Shown piece by piece: positions 23,801 through 38,800 of a DNA stretch of 64,000 nt. The position numbers were made by a program, and so were the translations under genes. The notes below the pieces were generated by a model. It did not search any database, was not told the origin of the DNA, and worked only from the letters and a program-made list of their open reading frames with translations. Within the stretch, counting starts at the first letter, position 1. Each line of letters opens with the position of its first letter. This DNA is from Epiperipatus broadwayi (taxonomy: Eukaryota > Onychophora > Udeonychophora > Euonychophora > Peripatidae), in the NCBI GenBank assembly GCA_028023455.1, contig JAQFVV010006203.1, positions 12,686,348 through 12,750,347 on the forward strand, in the 5' to 3' direction.

Positions 23801-26800
23801 TTAGTGATTTAACGCAAAGATTTTGCTTTAGTAATCATTGTTTAAAAATTTCAAGCCCCTTATCACCAGAAATAAAGTAAAAAATATTCACCAACTTTTT
23901 ATTTTGTAAGTTAACCAACTTAAGAATGCAAATCAATTTAAATCTTGTAGTGTGTTTTAAGTAGAAAGATAAACTTAGATGTCAAGATGCAACTACAGAC
24001 TTCAATGGTCTGCAGATGGGGTCCACAGATGCATTTGGCAAGTTAAAAGCTATGCATATTCCATGATACTATTATAATTTTGGCAGAAGTATCATTTGTG
24101 TGAAGCAGACACTGAACTTTTTTTACATATTCTTGATTACTTTTGTCTCTTCAAAAACTTAATATCAATTTTAAATATTTCTATTAACTCATTAAGTTAG
24201 ATTTTGATACCAAGCTTTTGATTGGCAAACAAATAGCTGCTTTATCTACAGTGATATTTATATAGCTATCAAAATGTATAGCAATTGTCCAAAAACATGT
24301 TTATACAAATCAACAATACTATGAGTATTGGCAGAAGCAATATTATAAAAACATAAAAATACTTTTTAAATAAATTAAGATTTGTAATGTGACACCAGAG
24401 AATGTTTAATCCATTGATTTCATTGTAAGATAAGTAAAATATGGATCTGACCTAATGCACAATTATTTGTCGAGAACTTATTCTTATACATTAATTCAAA
24501 TGTATAGTATAATGTTAAACCGATAGATAAACTAAATAATAATTATTTAATAAAACATATCAAAGACTTTATTTTATTAAATGTAACATATTAAATTGTG
24601 GTGTGAAATTTGCTGTGTATTGCTTTTTCCTGAAACTGTATTATATATTTAATAAATAAAATTTGTTTTCAAAATATCACATGATCACTATCTCATACTA
24701 GCACATAATTGTTATTAAACAATTCAAAACAAAGCAAAACTCTCCATATAGTATTGCCATCTTGTGCTAACAAGAGCAATCAATGGATGCCAGAAGGCAT
24801 GTGCATAAAATTCCTATCTAATGCTTACTCATCCAATATCCACAGACTAGTTTCTGGCTTGTGGCCTTCATCAGTGAGGAGCCTTGGATCTGAGAGCACT
24901 GCACCTAGATCTTAGGATCTAATGCAACCCTCCAGCACTACTATATGGAGAGTTTTGCTTTGTTTTGAATAGTTTTGCTTTGTTTTCAATTGTTTAATAT
25001 CAATTATGTGCTAGTATGAGATAGTGATCATGTGATGTTTAGTGGTTTAACACCAATTCTGCCTAATAGGATAGTGGTGGCTATGGTTGTTAAAGAGACA
25101 AAGACACCAAAAGTATGGGTGCTGAATTGGGTTCAGACCCATATGACTATATAAGCTATTGAGCTTGGATTGAAAATATTAATTGTGTTTTCAATTTCAT
25201 TTTCATAGTTTCGTAGTTAAATAGAGTTAAAAGGTGGCTGCTGGAGGGTTGCATTAGATCTTAAGATCTAGGTGCAGTGCTCTCAGATCCAAGGCTCCTC
25301 AATGATGAAAGCCACAAGACAGAAACTAGTCTGGGAATATTGGATTAGTAGGCACTAGATAGGGATTTTATGCACATGCCTTCTGGCATCCATTGATTGC
25401 TCTTGATAGCACAAGATGGCACTACTATATGGAGAGTTTTGCTTAGTTTTCAAAATAGTTAGTGCAACTTAATTAAATGTGTATAGAGTTGTTATTCTGT
25501 CCAATATATTATAAGTAAGTGAGACCTAAAACTCCTATTGACCTAATGTAAATTCATTAAAAAATTTTTATTTAGATATGCCCAATCTGTAAAATACCAA
25601 GATCATAAAGCTAATTGGTAGATTATTCAGCTTTCTGGAAGTGATATTATACAATTTATTATTATAAAAAATATCTTTCTTGGATTGCACATATATGAGA
25701 AGCAAATGAACCAATACCAGATTTTTATAAAAAAAATTATTTTGGGTGGACTGTGAGTGAAATTTTTTGGGTTAAGATTAGAGTTAGAGTTAAAATTTAA
25801 AACATTAACCGTAACTTTCTATATAAATTGTTTTCTTTTTTTTTTTTTTATACAAAAGAAAATTAATATATCGCATGAATTTAATTATATAAATTATAAT
25901 TTTAAAAATAAATAAATATTATACATTTACTATATATAAAAAAGCTTATTTAGGGCCTCCAAAAGTAAATTCCCAAATTATTTAAGTTTTAGAAAATACT
26001 TCAGTAATAAATATAGTGGAGATAATAATCTGGACCAGCTGATGAGTGCTGGTTTAGCACAAAATACATATATTGGTGATTATTTATCTTGTCGACATGT
26101 GGGTGATCAAGTGTGTCAGCAGTATGAGATAGCATGGATAGTTGAGGGTCATGTGAAAGTCTGAGTTCAAACCCCCTATATATTACATATTGGAGTGTAG
26201 GTACGAAAAGCCTGTATTGTAGAAAAAATCATATATTAAAATAATCAATTTAAATTATATTGATATTCAAAAATAATAATAATTAAAATTTAATTGTTTG
26301 TATTTGCTTGTATATCCACATATGTACGTAATATTTAAAGAAACTTATTAAAATATGTTTAAAACACATTTTAAAATAGCCTATAATAGATGAAGTAAAC
26401 AAACATATTTAAAAGTCTGAAAAAATAAAAGAACCCATAGTATAATAACTTTTTGCCTAGGAGTAGAAAAAGCTTCAAAAGTATGAAACATTAAATAATA
26501 TGCTATAATTGGAGTGGAAAATGTATGAATTGGATAGTTACATTTATGCAATGCCTTATAGTCAAAACAAATCACATTGCAGATGAAAAATTAACCCATA
26601 TATACCTGCTGTCCATGATTCTATATAGATAGTATATTAGACAAGAAAATTAATTAAGGAAAACTTCACATCAACAGTGAGATTCATGCAGTTTCATTTA
26701 AATCAGCTTATAATTTAAATTTATAAGGCAGAGTTAACTTATATTCATTTTTAATAGTCTTGTACCAAATATCTAATATGTAAAGATTAGATTAAACCGT

Positions 26801-29800
26801 TCTAAATAATATATAATAATTGGAGTGATGAACTTTATAAGAACTAGCTTATATTAGCTGCAATTTCTTCTGATAACACTATTATCTCATCTACTATTAA
26901 ATATCAAGGATGGTGAGTAAATATTGATTCATTTTTTATCGTCAATGTGAATTTCTTTATTACTAGAAGACACTGCATTAATTTTAACATAATTAATACT
27001 GTATATGAAATTCATTGCAATTATTATTTTCATATTCAAATCATAATTATTTATACAGTCAAATCAGATTAACTGATATTTTTACTCTATAATTTATAGT
27101 TATTAGATACCTCTTTACTGATCAAACTCAAGTTATTAAGGAGAGGTTACCTGAAAAACATACTAAATATTGCTTCACATTATAAAATTTAAATTTCATT
27201 CAGTCTCAACATGAATTCTAAGTTGTAAGTATAACAGATAAATATGTAAACCTCTAAACTAGCAAATCTGCAAATAAAAGCATATTATTTGCTACAAAAT
27301 TTTAAAAAAAGTTGTCACATGATGTAGTATTTTAGCACTGATAAAAAAAAAGTTATATACTTTCATAACCATTGCATTTATTGTTTGCTTTTATCTTTTT
27401 GTATTATTTTTTCCCTTAGAAAAGCCACTGCTGAGGATGAATTACTATAGAGAACTATAACTAAGTATAGTTTTGAAGTTTTTTAAGAGAGAAAGTTTAT
27501 TACAGAAATAAAAAGACAAAAATATAACATACATGATATATTTGGATATCACAGATTAGTTTGTATAATTTAATGAAACTTAATCTTAATTGCTTGTTTC
27601 CATTACATTTTTTAAGACAAATGACCATAATCATATATTAATGATATCCCTCTCCATCACCGTTTATTTTTTATTTGTCACTTTATTTTTATCTCAATCA
27701 GTTTTTTTATCCTTATTTATTATTATTAATGCAGATATAAATATATATTAAACGCAGCGAAGTAAATTTCTGATTTATCGTTGATTCTTCATTGTTTAAA
27801 AAACAATAAAAATAGTTTAAATAAATAATGAATAACTTTACTGTTCAAATTTCTATTCAAAGAAAATAAATTGGGTTACCAAGGCAACAGACTATTATTA
27901 TTATTTACCGAGTGGTAAATTCTTGTTCACGGTCGGCTTGTGACCTTTTAACTTTGATATTAAAAGTATTATAATTTTCAATACTTGAAAGCATGCTTTT
28001 TTTAAATAGGCAGTAATAAAGTGAAATATTTAAAAAAACTACCATTTCTGTGAGTATTTCTATTTTACCAAATATTACGTTAGCTCAGAAAAGAAAAAAA
28101 ATGGTAACAACTGAACTAAACGAAAAATTCATTGCAATGAAAAAATTAGGTTAATAAATAATAACAAAGTTATGAAATTATATTAGCATTACGCAACTGT
28201 ATTGTAAAAACAATAATCCAGTTTCAAATATGCAGATGATAATGGAAGGTCTTAATAAGTAATATATTAAAAATTGTATCCTATACTCACAATTATCTCA
28301 TATATAATTATATTGAACTCCCCATGTACATATCTGGAGCTAACACTTTACTATTCAGTAACTATACTAAATATCGTGTTGCTGCCTCATAAATATATCA
28401 ACCATGTGTATACTACACCTAATTTGATTGTATTTTATTATATCAACTTGAATGGTGAGAACAAACTGTTAGTCTGTTAAATTTCCTGGCCATCTTACAT
28501 TATAGCGGTACTCAGAGGTAAAACAGCCAGCTCTCGTGTTTAAGCATTTTTATGAGTTAGTTATCCCTAAGTGTCACCTTCATTGCTGAAAGAATGCTTT
28601 TATATACCCCTCTTGAAACATTATCATGACAACAATATATATAACCTCAGGTACTCAACTAAACGTACTTTTCTTAGGGTGTGTGACAAACCGTTTCTAA
28701 CTAGATTTGGAATGAGAGAAAGAGAAAGAATGGTTAACTAGGTTTAAAAAGTAATAGTAACAAAAAAGAACAAAATTTATTTACAATATTTGCAGTATTT
28801 ACAATCACTATAATCTCTTTCTATATAAATCATAAGTATATATTCAGATACAGAAGTATTCCTATTGGAGAAAAGTCGTTTAACTTGACTGAATTTAATC
28901 CATGAACTCCAATATGCTTACATGAAATACTGAATTCCACTTTTACACAGTTATTGCTAGTACTTAACAAACCAATGCATTAACTAAAATAAAAAATAAA
29001 TCTTAATATATCTGTATTAATAATTATTATTAGATATTAAGCATGGAACAGAAAGTACATATTTAAACATATTTGAGAGTAACTTTAAAATATTAAGCAG
29101 CGAATAATAAAAGATGTTAGACAATAATTTTTAAATATTAAGCAGAAAAAAATTAGAATAAATTTTATGTTGTAATCACTTTTAAAGGCCTTTTACTTCA
29201 AATAAAATGAATCTTACTCTTTATTTTCAGAATTCTGATTTTACAACTAATCAACTAGAATAGATTCAAACCTCTTAAATATTTGATAAACAGGACAGTC
29301 ACTATCATGTAAAATTCAATGCTCCATCCAGTTTATCTTCTTTGGCATTTTTTTATCATTAGCAGGCATAATGATGGTATATATAGATTGCATATCCATC
29401 ATGAATAAGTCTGCAAAGATTGGGTCAGAAATGAAGGCAACTATTTGTTCTTATTTGATGATTGTTGGTATAGACAGGAACAACACACTTTTAAAATTGA
29501 TAGGAGGCTACATAGTTCGAGCTGTGATGACCAGCATACTAATAAAAAGTTTATCCTCTCATGATGAGACTTTTAACCATAGTATGATTTTTTATATTAG
29601 TTTAATCACCGGTTGTTTTTTTAACCCACTAGAAAATGCCATTTCGACCAACTCAACTCCATTGAAAGCTGTTAAAAAAGTCTCTTAGCTGTTTGAAATA
29701 AGCCATGTGTTGATCCTTCTTTATTTACTCTTTTAAACTTTTTCCTTGAGTTCTTGTCTGCATTAAATTACAATTCTATTCAAAAAGAAAGATCTTGGTA

Positions 29801-32800
29801 TCTGCCCTCCCCCATTTATATATGGTGCTATCCACAATGCAATGACCCACAAAAATTGAGATACTGTTATTATTGTCTTTTTCTAATTGGTTTTAATTAC
29901 ATTTTTTTCTTTTAATAGCCAAAATAACATTTCGTTGTCTTTGCAGAAAAATAAATAAATACAAAAAATATTTTTTATCTTTTTATTTATCCTAATTATA
30001 AATGTGCAAATTTAATTTTTTTTTTATTTGCACACAAAAATAGTAGATAAAATATAACTTATTTTTAAATTATCATAGCTAAATAGATCTCAGTAAAGTG
30101 TGTAAATTAGATTAATTAATTACTGAATTTCTTTTTTTTTTCGCAATATATATATACTTTTCTGATGAAAAGTTAGTTAGTTAAGAAAGAAACAGAATTT
30201 CAATATTACAAAGAAAATAATTCCAATTTGGATATTTTTGGTTATAATGATCACCCTTTTAAGAATGTATGCTTATAAATGGAATCTGTGAATTCTTCTT
30301 AAATTTTCTTTAGGACATTATTTATGTAGTTGACTTTTCTCTAAGATTAGTTTCATTTTAAAAGCATTGGGATCATCAATTAATATGCTGGCTCAATGAA
30401 TTGTATTGAGTCCACTTAACTTTTATAAAGCTGAAATTAATTCTACCACTTCTTTTTTTTACATTGCCATTTTATAGCAGGTCCAGAAAGCTTGTATTGT
30501 CAAACTACTTTATTTTTAATGGAGTCTGGTCCTACAATATATAAGCATGCATGTTTGTATTATATCAAATATTTTCATGAATTTACCATGCCATAAATAA
30601 AGCATAGGTTCTTTTCTACGTAAACAAGCTATATATATAAGCTAAACAACAAGAAATTAATAAAAGTTATTAATTAGTTCAGTTATATGAGTCATCAGAA
30701 TAGGATGGCTTACTTTATTTAATTTTTGTTTGCTAACTAAATTAGATCTTGATACATTTTATGGGAAATGTTTCACTTATGATTTACTTCTAGAATTAGA
30801 GAGGAATTTTTGTATTGGAGTACTATAGGCCATAATGAATAAACAATGGAAATAGTAGAAAAGAAAAAAAATTCAAAAGACTGCTAATTGTTAAAAATAA
30901 TTTGACAATTTTGCTCTCATTTGCTACAATTTTTCCTTTTATTATAAAATTTTGTACGGTAGAAAATTATGTCATACAAATTAATTTTCTGTTATTTAGA
31001 ATAGTGGCAGAATAGTCAACTCTAGAACACAAGCCTCAAATTTTCATTTCATATTAATTCTGGGCTTGAACGTCAAGTGAATTTTCAAAGAATTACCAAC
31101 TATAAACTATACGATTATAAAATTTAATATTAATTGCGTAGTTAATTTCATTTCATTAAATGGCTAAATTATTTTTAACTGCTTTTAGTATCTATTGTAT
31201 GCAGAAGCACTTTTAAATGGTAATTTGTCTTATTTGTTACAATTCTGTATAATTTATTTTAGCATCTCAATTTTAGAGTCGCATTTCAAATTTTAGTGAA
31301 TCTGTCATTAAGAAGCATACATTTGTTGAGCAGTAATTATTTATTTTTTCAATTTTAAAGTTTCCTGTTATCTGTGTTATTTAACTTAATACTACTTAGA
31401 ACTGGTGACCTCATAAACTGTGATTATTTCCACATCCTATAACTTCTAGATCAGTGGTCTTCAACCTTTTCACACCTGCAGACCGGTAAAAATAAGGATA
31501 AGGTTTCGTGGACCGGCAAAAATAAGGATAAGGTTTCATGGACCAGCAGAAGTCTATAGATAAAATTTCTTAGAGATGTAAACAGTTTAGCCTTAGATGA
31601 AGTTATATATATATGGAGTTTGTATAATAAAAAACTTTTTTTTTTTAATTTTGAATTTTTTTTAGAAAAGTAATAAAAAATTTAATTCTACCCCCCCCCC
31701 CCCATAAACATCTGTGATAACTAAAAAAACAAATTAATTTATGTATGACTGATTAGATTTTGTTCTGTTTCTTTTTTTTTAATCAGGTAAAAGTGCGATG
31801 AAAAAAATAAATAAAAATTGTTTATATTAATTAAAAGTTTAAAATCTTATTATTTTGTTATTAAAAACTTTCTTGCCAGTCTAGTGCGGACCAGCAAAAA
31901 ACTTCTACGGCCTGGCACCGGACCGGTGGTTGAAGACCACTGTTCTAGATAACTATATTTTTAGAATGTGCATTTTTGTCTAAGTACAATAAAATACTTT
32001 CACCAATGTCATTCTTTTCATGTCAGAGAGATGACCATGTTATTTATTCCAATAGAATTTAATATTTTGTGAATAAAAATAGTTTACAATTATTACTATT
32101 TTGTGCTAATATTTATTAACTTTTATTACAATAGAAATATATTTGACAACTTTGAAAATGAAATTATAATTACACTTTTACTTTTTTTAAGGATTTTTTT
32201 TTTCGAGTGGAGAGTTGTGGAAAGAGCATAAAAGATTTGCACTGGCAACTTTAAAAGAGTTTGGTTTTGGAAAATCAAGTTTAGAGGAAAAAATAATTCA
32301 AGAAGCACTGCATATAATAAATAAAATAAATGAAAAAAATGGCGAACCTTTTGATCCTCAGGTGTTGCTGTGCAAAAGTATAAGTAACGTTATGTTAACT
32401 TTAACTTGCAATAAAAGAATGGATTACGATGATCAGAAATATAAAATCTTGTTGGAAGGGATCGATAATATTATTAGCAGCGCTAAAATGACCAATCCAG
32501 TTAACTTCTTACCCTTATTGCGATTTTTTTTTAAAAGTTGGAAGTTATTTGTTATGGGAATTATTGATGTGAGAAATTTTTTACAAGGAGTTATTAAAGA
32601 TCATGAAGAGAAATATGACTCTAATAATAAACAAGATTATATCGATGTTTATCTGGAAACAAAGTATAAAATGGAAGCATCAAATGTTCGCACAACTTTT
32701 ACAAGTGAGTATTATTAATGTGTAAATAATAGAAATGTTTGTCTATATATATATATATATTTAGGTATTTGCTGGAAGGCAGATTGAATTGCGTGCGCAG

Positions 32801-35800
32801 CAAAATACTAAGACCAATTGGTAGCATTTGACTATTCTTTCTTAACATAATTTCGTTCAGCATTTCAATTTTAACGTATTATCATAATCTTTAATAATCT
32901 TCTTATCAGTGAATTAAAAATATACTTCAATTAATGACAATTATATTAAAGCTTTAACACGACCCACCTCTCTCCACTCTATCTCATAACACTGGAACAC
33001 TTGAACACATATATATCGAAAGAATAAACAATCACCAATATACGTGTTTCATACTAAACCAGAAATCATCAGTTGGTCCAGATTATCATCTCTACATATT
33101 GCAGTAAGTGCTCAGATATATATTAAGATAGCCAATCTTCATACTTTAATGGACAGCCTTCAATCCACTCCACACTGCAACTCTTCAACCGCCCATCCAA
33201 TTGAAAATCTGAAATACGTATATTGGTGATTATTTATCTTTTCGTCATATATGTGTTCAAGTGTATCAGTGTTATGAGATAGAGTGGAGAGTGGTGGGTC
33301 ATGTGAAAGTCTGTGCTCATATACCCTATATATTACATATATCGATACAGGTATATAATAAGCCTGTATTTCAGTTATTTGAGTTTTAATTAAAACTAAT
33401 TTTTCGAGAGCTGTATTATTTATTTTTTGCCTTAAAATAGCTTCTAGTTATATCTTTATGCTTTTACTTTCTGCTCTTCTTTTCAGTTCAGAATTGCTGT
33501 CATTCACATTAATATAAGTAAAAATAATTAATATAGAAAATTAAATATCTATTTTATTTCATTCATTCTCCCCCATGTATGTCATAATTATAAATAATAG
33601 CTCACATTTCACTGATAAGCTTTGATTATAATATGTCACATATTGTTTACTGAACATGCATACATAGTAATTTTAACATGTATCTATATCTAACACAAAT
33701 GTTTATCTATGTATATTATATGTCAATGATATAATATAAAATATTATATAACAGCAGTAATATATATAATAATAATCATACACACAAAAAAAAACTTTTC
33801 AGAAAGTTAATTTTCGTTCGGATGAGATGTGCTATTGCTTCTCCTTTATCGAAGTCAGGAGTCTCTTGGCCACTATGCCAGAAATCTGTTAGCCACCTTC
33901 CCTTCCTCATCCTAAATTTTTCCCATATTTTTCTCTATCCTGCTCCATTATATTTACACAACATCATCTTTGACCACTATATGGTTTTTATATCTAGATC
34001 CTCTTATCTTTTTCCAAACCCAGCATAAAACCCAAGAGCCCAATTTCTGTATAATCACTTTATTTATATTTATTCTCTTGCAACTTTCCTACAACTTTAT
34101 TATTTGTACCCTTTCTACTTGTAAGCATTTACATTCAATTATCAGATTTCTAATATTTTCCATGCATTTATTACATAATTTGCAGACTAAATCACCCCCA
34201 TTCTTCCATTTAGGTGTATATTCCCTTGTTGCTAATGATCTTGTTCAAGCCTTAAACAATAAACTACTTTCTTTGCTATTATCATAAATTAACTCACACT
34301 CAATATTCTGTTTACTTCTATATATATTTAAACTCTTTTTACTCTCCATCCTAGTTCTCCATCTTTTCAACTCCCTATTTTTTATTAATGCATCTATTCT
34401 TCTATCTTATTCTTTGCCACTATAACACTCAACAATTCCCTAACACAATAATGTGTGGATGATTACTTGATAGTTATAAGAGAGAGATTTAAATTCCAAA
34501 CTTACTTTGAATTTTTACCCGGATATCAACTTAGGTATTGAGTAGTAAACTAGCCATGAAATCATAAATGCTTCAATTTCGGTATAAATAACCAATCAAA
34601 TTAACTTCCAGTGTTCACTAATATCAAAAGCTATTGCAAAAATGGTTTTAGACTAGCCTTTTTTTTTTTACTATACATATATTTTGTGAACAATCACTAC
34701 CATTCTCAGGTACATTGGATAATTAAAACACTTGAAACCCTTCCATAAAAATAATAGCTCCAATTTCTATTTAAATAATGGTCATATACAAAGCTTGAAT
34801 ATAGTCATAATAAAATAAATAAATATACTGCATTAAATCTTTCAATACAATACTATAAATCTTTTCTAATATATAAACACAATTTCTGCTTACATTATAA
34901 CACCCAATAAAATATTAAACATTACATTTTAAAATATATATTGCAACGGAATAAAAAAAATCCCTACAATTTTCAGACAACATTTTATTACTGACATAAA
35001 AAATGGTGATAAAATTAAGTTAGAGTGCCATTTGTATTAGGATAAAAATGAGAGTATAATCTATGAAAACACCTCAGATTTGGAATCCATTTGCAACAAT
35101 TCATATATGATAAAACCATAATATAGTGATTCTGTTTAATTATGTTCTGCCAATTATGGCGGCATTAATAATAGAATAAATATGTATATATGCTAACTTC
35201 TGTTATAGTCCCAATCATTTAGATATCATTTGTCACAGATTGAAAATATATAATGAAATAATAACCCTAATATAACCTGAATAAAATATAGTTCAGTCGT
35301 TGGTTTCCTTATGTAATAGAATGAAAATGACTTCTGTAGCTGGGCATCATTTATAATTGAATAAGAATATAATTCAAATAAAAATAATATTAAATTTATA
35401 ATACCATGTGAATAATAATATCATTCATAACAGAATAAATATGATATACTAAACTAAATGAATATCAATTAATAACTAATTATTCAGTATTTAATACAAT
35501 CCTTTATTAATCCTTATCTGGCTGTCAATTACACTAAAACAAAATAGTGATAATTTTTATTATAACTACGTGGATTCAAACAACATTTAAAATAAATAAA
35601 AAACAAACAAGATCTTCACTTCAGATACTGTAAATACAATCCTTACTTAATATGAATTAATATCTTTAAAGTTTAGTATAATTTTTTTTATTATTATAAA
35701 TAATGTTCAATTGGTTGGATATATTAAAACTTAGTTGTTTAATGATTTATTATTGGTTTTATACGATTGTAAGTGAAATCTATCTTAAGCATATATCATT

Positions 35801-38800
35801 GTTTTGAGTCTGTGATATTTGATTTAACTGCTTTAGTTTAATATATAAATAAAATAGTTCATGAATAGTATAACAGTTTTAGTATGTCTTATAAGTTTAC
35901 AATATTCATAATATATAAATAAATATATGATCTAATAATTAATTTTAAATGTTAACTCAATAAAATAAATAATATTAATCTATTCATATTATGTTTTTAT
36001 ATTAATTTACCATTACTAATAATACTATTTAGCAGATAATATAATTTTGCCCTAAATACGGCAGAACTTAAGGAAATCAATATATAAATAAGCATTTATT
36101 TTTATATCGTCTGTATACAATTGTAATTACATTCGAATATCAGCCTTTCAAGCTAATTGTGCAAACGCTTTGCTAGTGTTAATAATAAATGAATACTTTC
36201 TGACCAATACAAGATATAGTATTTATACAGGAATAAAAAGGAATCCTCTTATTCCTGCGACTCAAATATTTATATATTAGCAAATCTGAAGTACTGGCAC
36301 AGAAAGTGTGACAATAGAACAGTCACTTTAAATTACTATATACAATGTCTGAATGAATGACGTCGATGAAATTGTCTAGAATTTACCAAACGTCATTTAT
36401 GATTAAGTTTCAGTTGGAATGACGTTTGGTAAATTCTAGACAATTTCATCGATATTCATTCAGACATTGTATATAGTAATTTAAAGTGACTGTTCTATTG
36501 TCACACTTTCTGTGCCATTACTGGAAATCAATATAATAACTATCAGACGAAAGAAAAAAAACAGTGAAACTAAAAATAGATACTAAAAATATTAAAATCA
36601 TATTTAATGATTTTTTTCAAAAAGGAAAAAATAAATTGTTAATAATGAATTAGAAGTAACAGCTATAAATATATTGATCAGATTATTAATTCAAATAGAA
36701 ACATAATGAATGACATTAATCATAGTATTAAATTAGGATAAAGTACTTTTGGTTAGTGTTATTATAAAAAAGATTTTTTAACATAAATATGTTGATCAGT
36801 GATGAAACTAAATTGGGATTAACAAGGCTGAATAGATGAATAAACAAATGTATTAGTTATATAACCAGAAGGATTAATAGGCTGAAATAGAGTTGCCTTA
36901 GACTTTTTTCTAGAAAAAGTGAAAACAGATAGATGTTAGTAGAAAAAATGAAATGCAAAACTGAATTCTAAAAAATTGTAAAAAGCCTTGAAAAAAAGAT
37001 AATATGAGATGATTGGATAAGATTTTAAAAAAGTAGCTTGAGAATATGGAGAAGTTATGATCTGAAAATTGGATTAAACTTAAAATGAATTTCATCTTGC
37101 AATGGATTGACATTGTGCCATTACAAAATGACTCTATATCCGCAATTTTCCAAAGATTACTAAAAATATGATGACTGGTAAGAGGGTTGCACTAGACAAA
37201 TAGCCTAGCCCTAGATCGAGAAGAAACTTCAATGATCATAGTGGAAATTTGTTTACATGCAGCGGCTATTTAATACATTTTAAAACATAATCTTAAGCTA
37301 ATTATACTTTGATGAAACCAAATGGATGCTTAATTATTAAACTAATAAGCTAGATTAAAACTCAGAGATACTCAAGTAAAGTTTAGATGTTTATTATATT
37401 CTTTTCTCTTATTGATAATTTCCTAATTCCATTTTTTAGCATCCTAAACTGACTCTATTTATTATAAAACAAAATATAAGTGTAAATTTAAACTCAATTT
37501 TTATCTTTTTAAATATGAACCAAAATTTTAATATATAATCTTTTCCTGGGTAAACATGCACCATCACAAATCCTATGAATGACAGGGCCCAAATTGATTA
37601 TGAAAACCTGTCCAATAGGTGTGAAACTCTAGGGCAGTTCACTATAAGAATGTGAAGTATTGCAAAACACTCAAACTCTCTCCATTCAATGTTAAATAAT
37701 TAATTCAAACCCTCAAGAGATGGCACAAGTGTCCTCTGTTTGCTTGCAGCTGTCGAATCTTTCTATTTCAAACACCAGATTCTAACATAAGGTTCCAGTG
37801 TTTACTTATTGCCAAAACTCTTAACTTATCTTTTACCCCTCCCCCTTTGATCGAGCAGTTAACATTCATTTTTGTACACATGAATATAATAATTGAAGGA
37901 AAATTATACAGAAAAAAAAACAACTTTGATTAATAAAAAATGAGCAACATAAAAGCCTATCCCCCTTTTTAATCAATACAAAATTATATAAAATTAATAA
38001 TCTCTCTTAAAACCCATCTCTACTGCAGAAACTCTTTTATACACTTAAGTTAATGGATTCTACTACTACTCTATTACAACAATTCAAAGAAAAGTTCTTT
38101 AATAGAAGTTTATAACTTTCTCCTGGTGGTCAAAGTTCTTAGAAGATATCTTGCTTGACATTGCTGGCATGAAACTTCTGTTTGTTCCATTGGTTTTCTT
38201 TTTTGATCTCCTTGACTAGTTCAATAAATCCTTCCTTCCTTGGTAGGATCTCACTCAAGTAGATCCAGGTGTGGAATTGAGATGTAATTTCCCGAAGGGA
38301 AATTTCTGATGTCCCTTAACCAGAGAACTTTTTTGCCACTGTTTAATATTATACATCAATCTCTCTCCATGGTGCTTTTTTTAATATAAGTTCAAATCCC
38401 AGTGCCAAGTAAGTAAACAAAAGGAAACTATAATTTATATATTTTTTTCTTTCACAAACCGGATTCATACCTAGCATTTTATTTCTAGACCCATTTTTCA
38501 GTTCTAATTTTTGTTCTTTTTTTGGTCATTTTTTTTTAATTAGTGGAAAAGGTTCCGGTTAAATTAGCATAATAGATTACAAAATATTTTTAAAATCTCA
38601 AGTTAATTGCTAAAATCTATATTTTTTTTAACTCTGTAATATATGTTTTTTCTTTCACAAACTGGATTCACACCTAGCATTTTATTTTTAGACCCATTTT
38701 TTTATATTTCTACTTTTTGTCCTTTTTTGGTCATTTCTTTTTTTTAATAAGTGGAAAAAGTTCTGGTAATTAGCATAATAAATTACAAAATATTTTTAAT

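Larger units (their letters stand above)
17864..32191 (+). other. P450 intron 1 (14.3 kb)
   Basis: Phase 1 intron, donor GTAAGA, acceptor CTTTTTTTAAG ending at 32191. Joining G to GA makes a glycine codon and gives the family-typical stretch GFFFSSGELWKEHKR across the junction, which decides this acceptor over the nearby AG at 32211-32212. The intron carries SINEs, LINE and foldback repeats and a hAT element, listed separately. The stretches 18200-19350, 21450-22900 and 25460-26000 show only AT-rich sequence with no gene that I can see. Confidence 0.88.

Noticed and set aside
29371-29688. 105-codon open frame as a gene
   Set aside because: No recognisable domain, splice context or promoter. 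Kept only as an unassigned ORF in the region note.
32213-32220. Alternative exon 2 acceptor at AG 32211-32212
   Set aside because: It also keeps phase 1, but it would delete the FFFSSG segment that P450s have before WKE. The acceptor at 32190-32191 gives the family-typical text.
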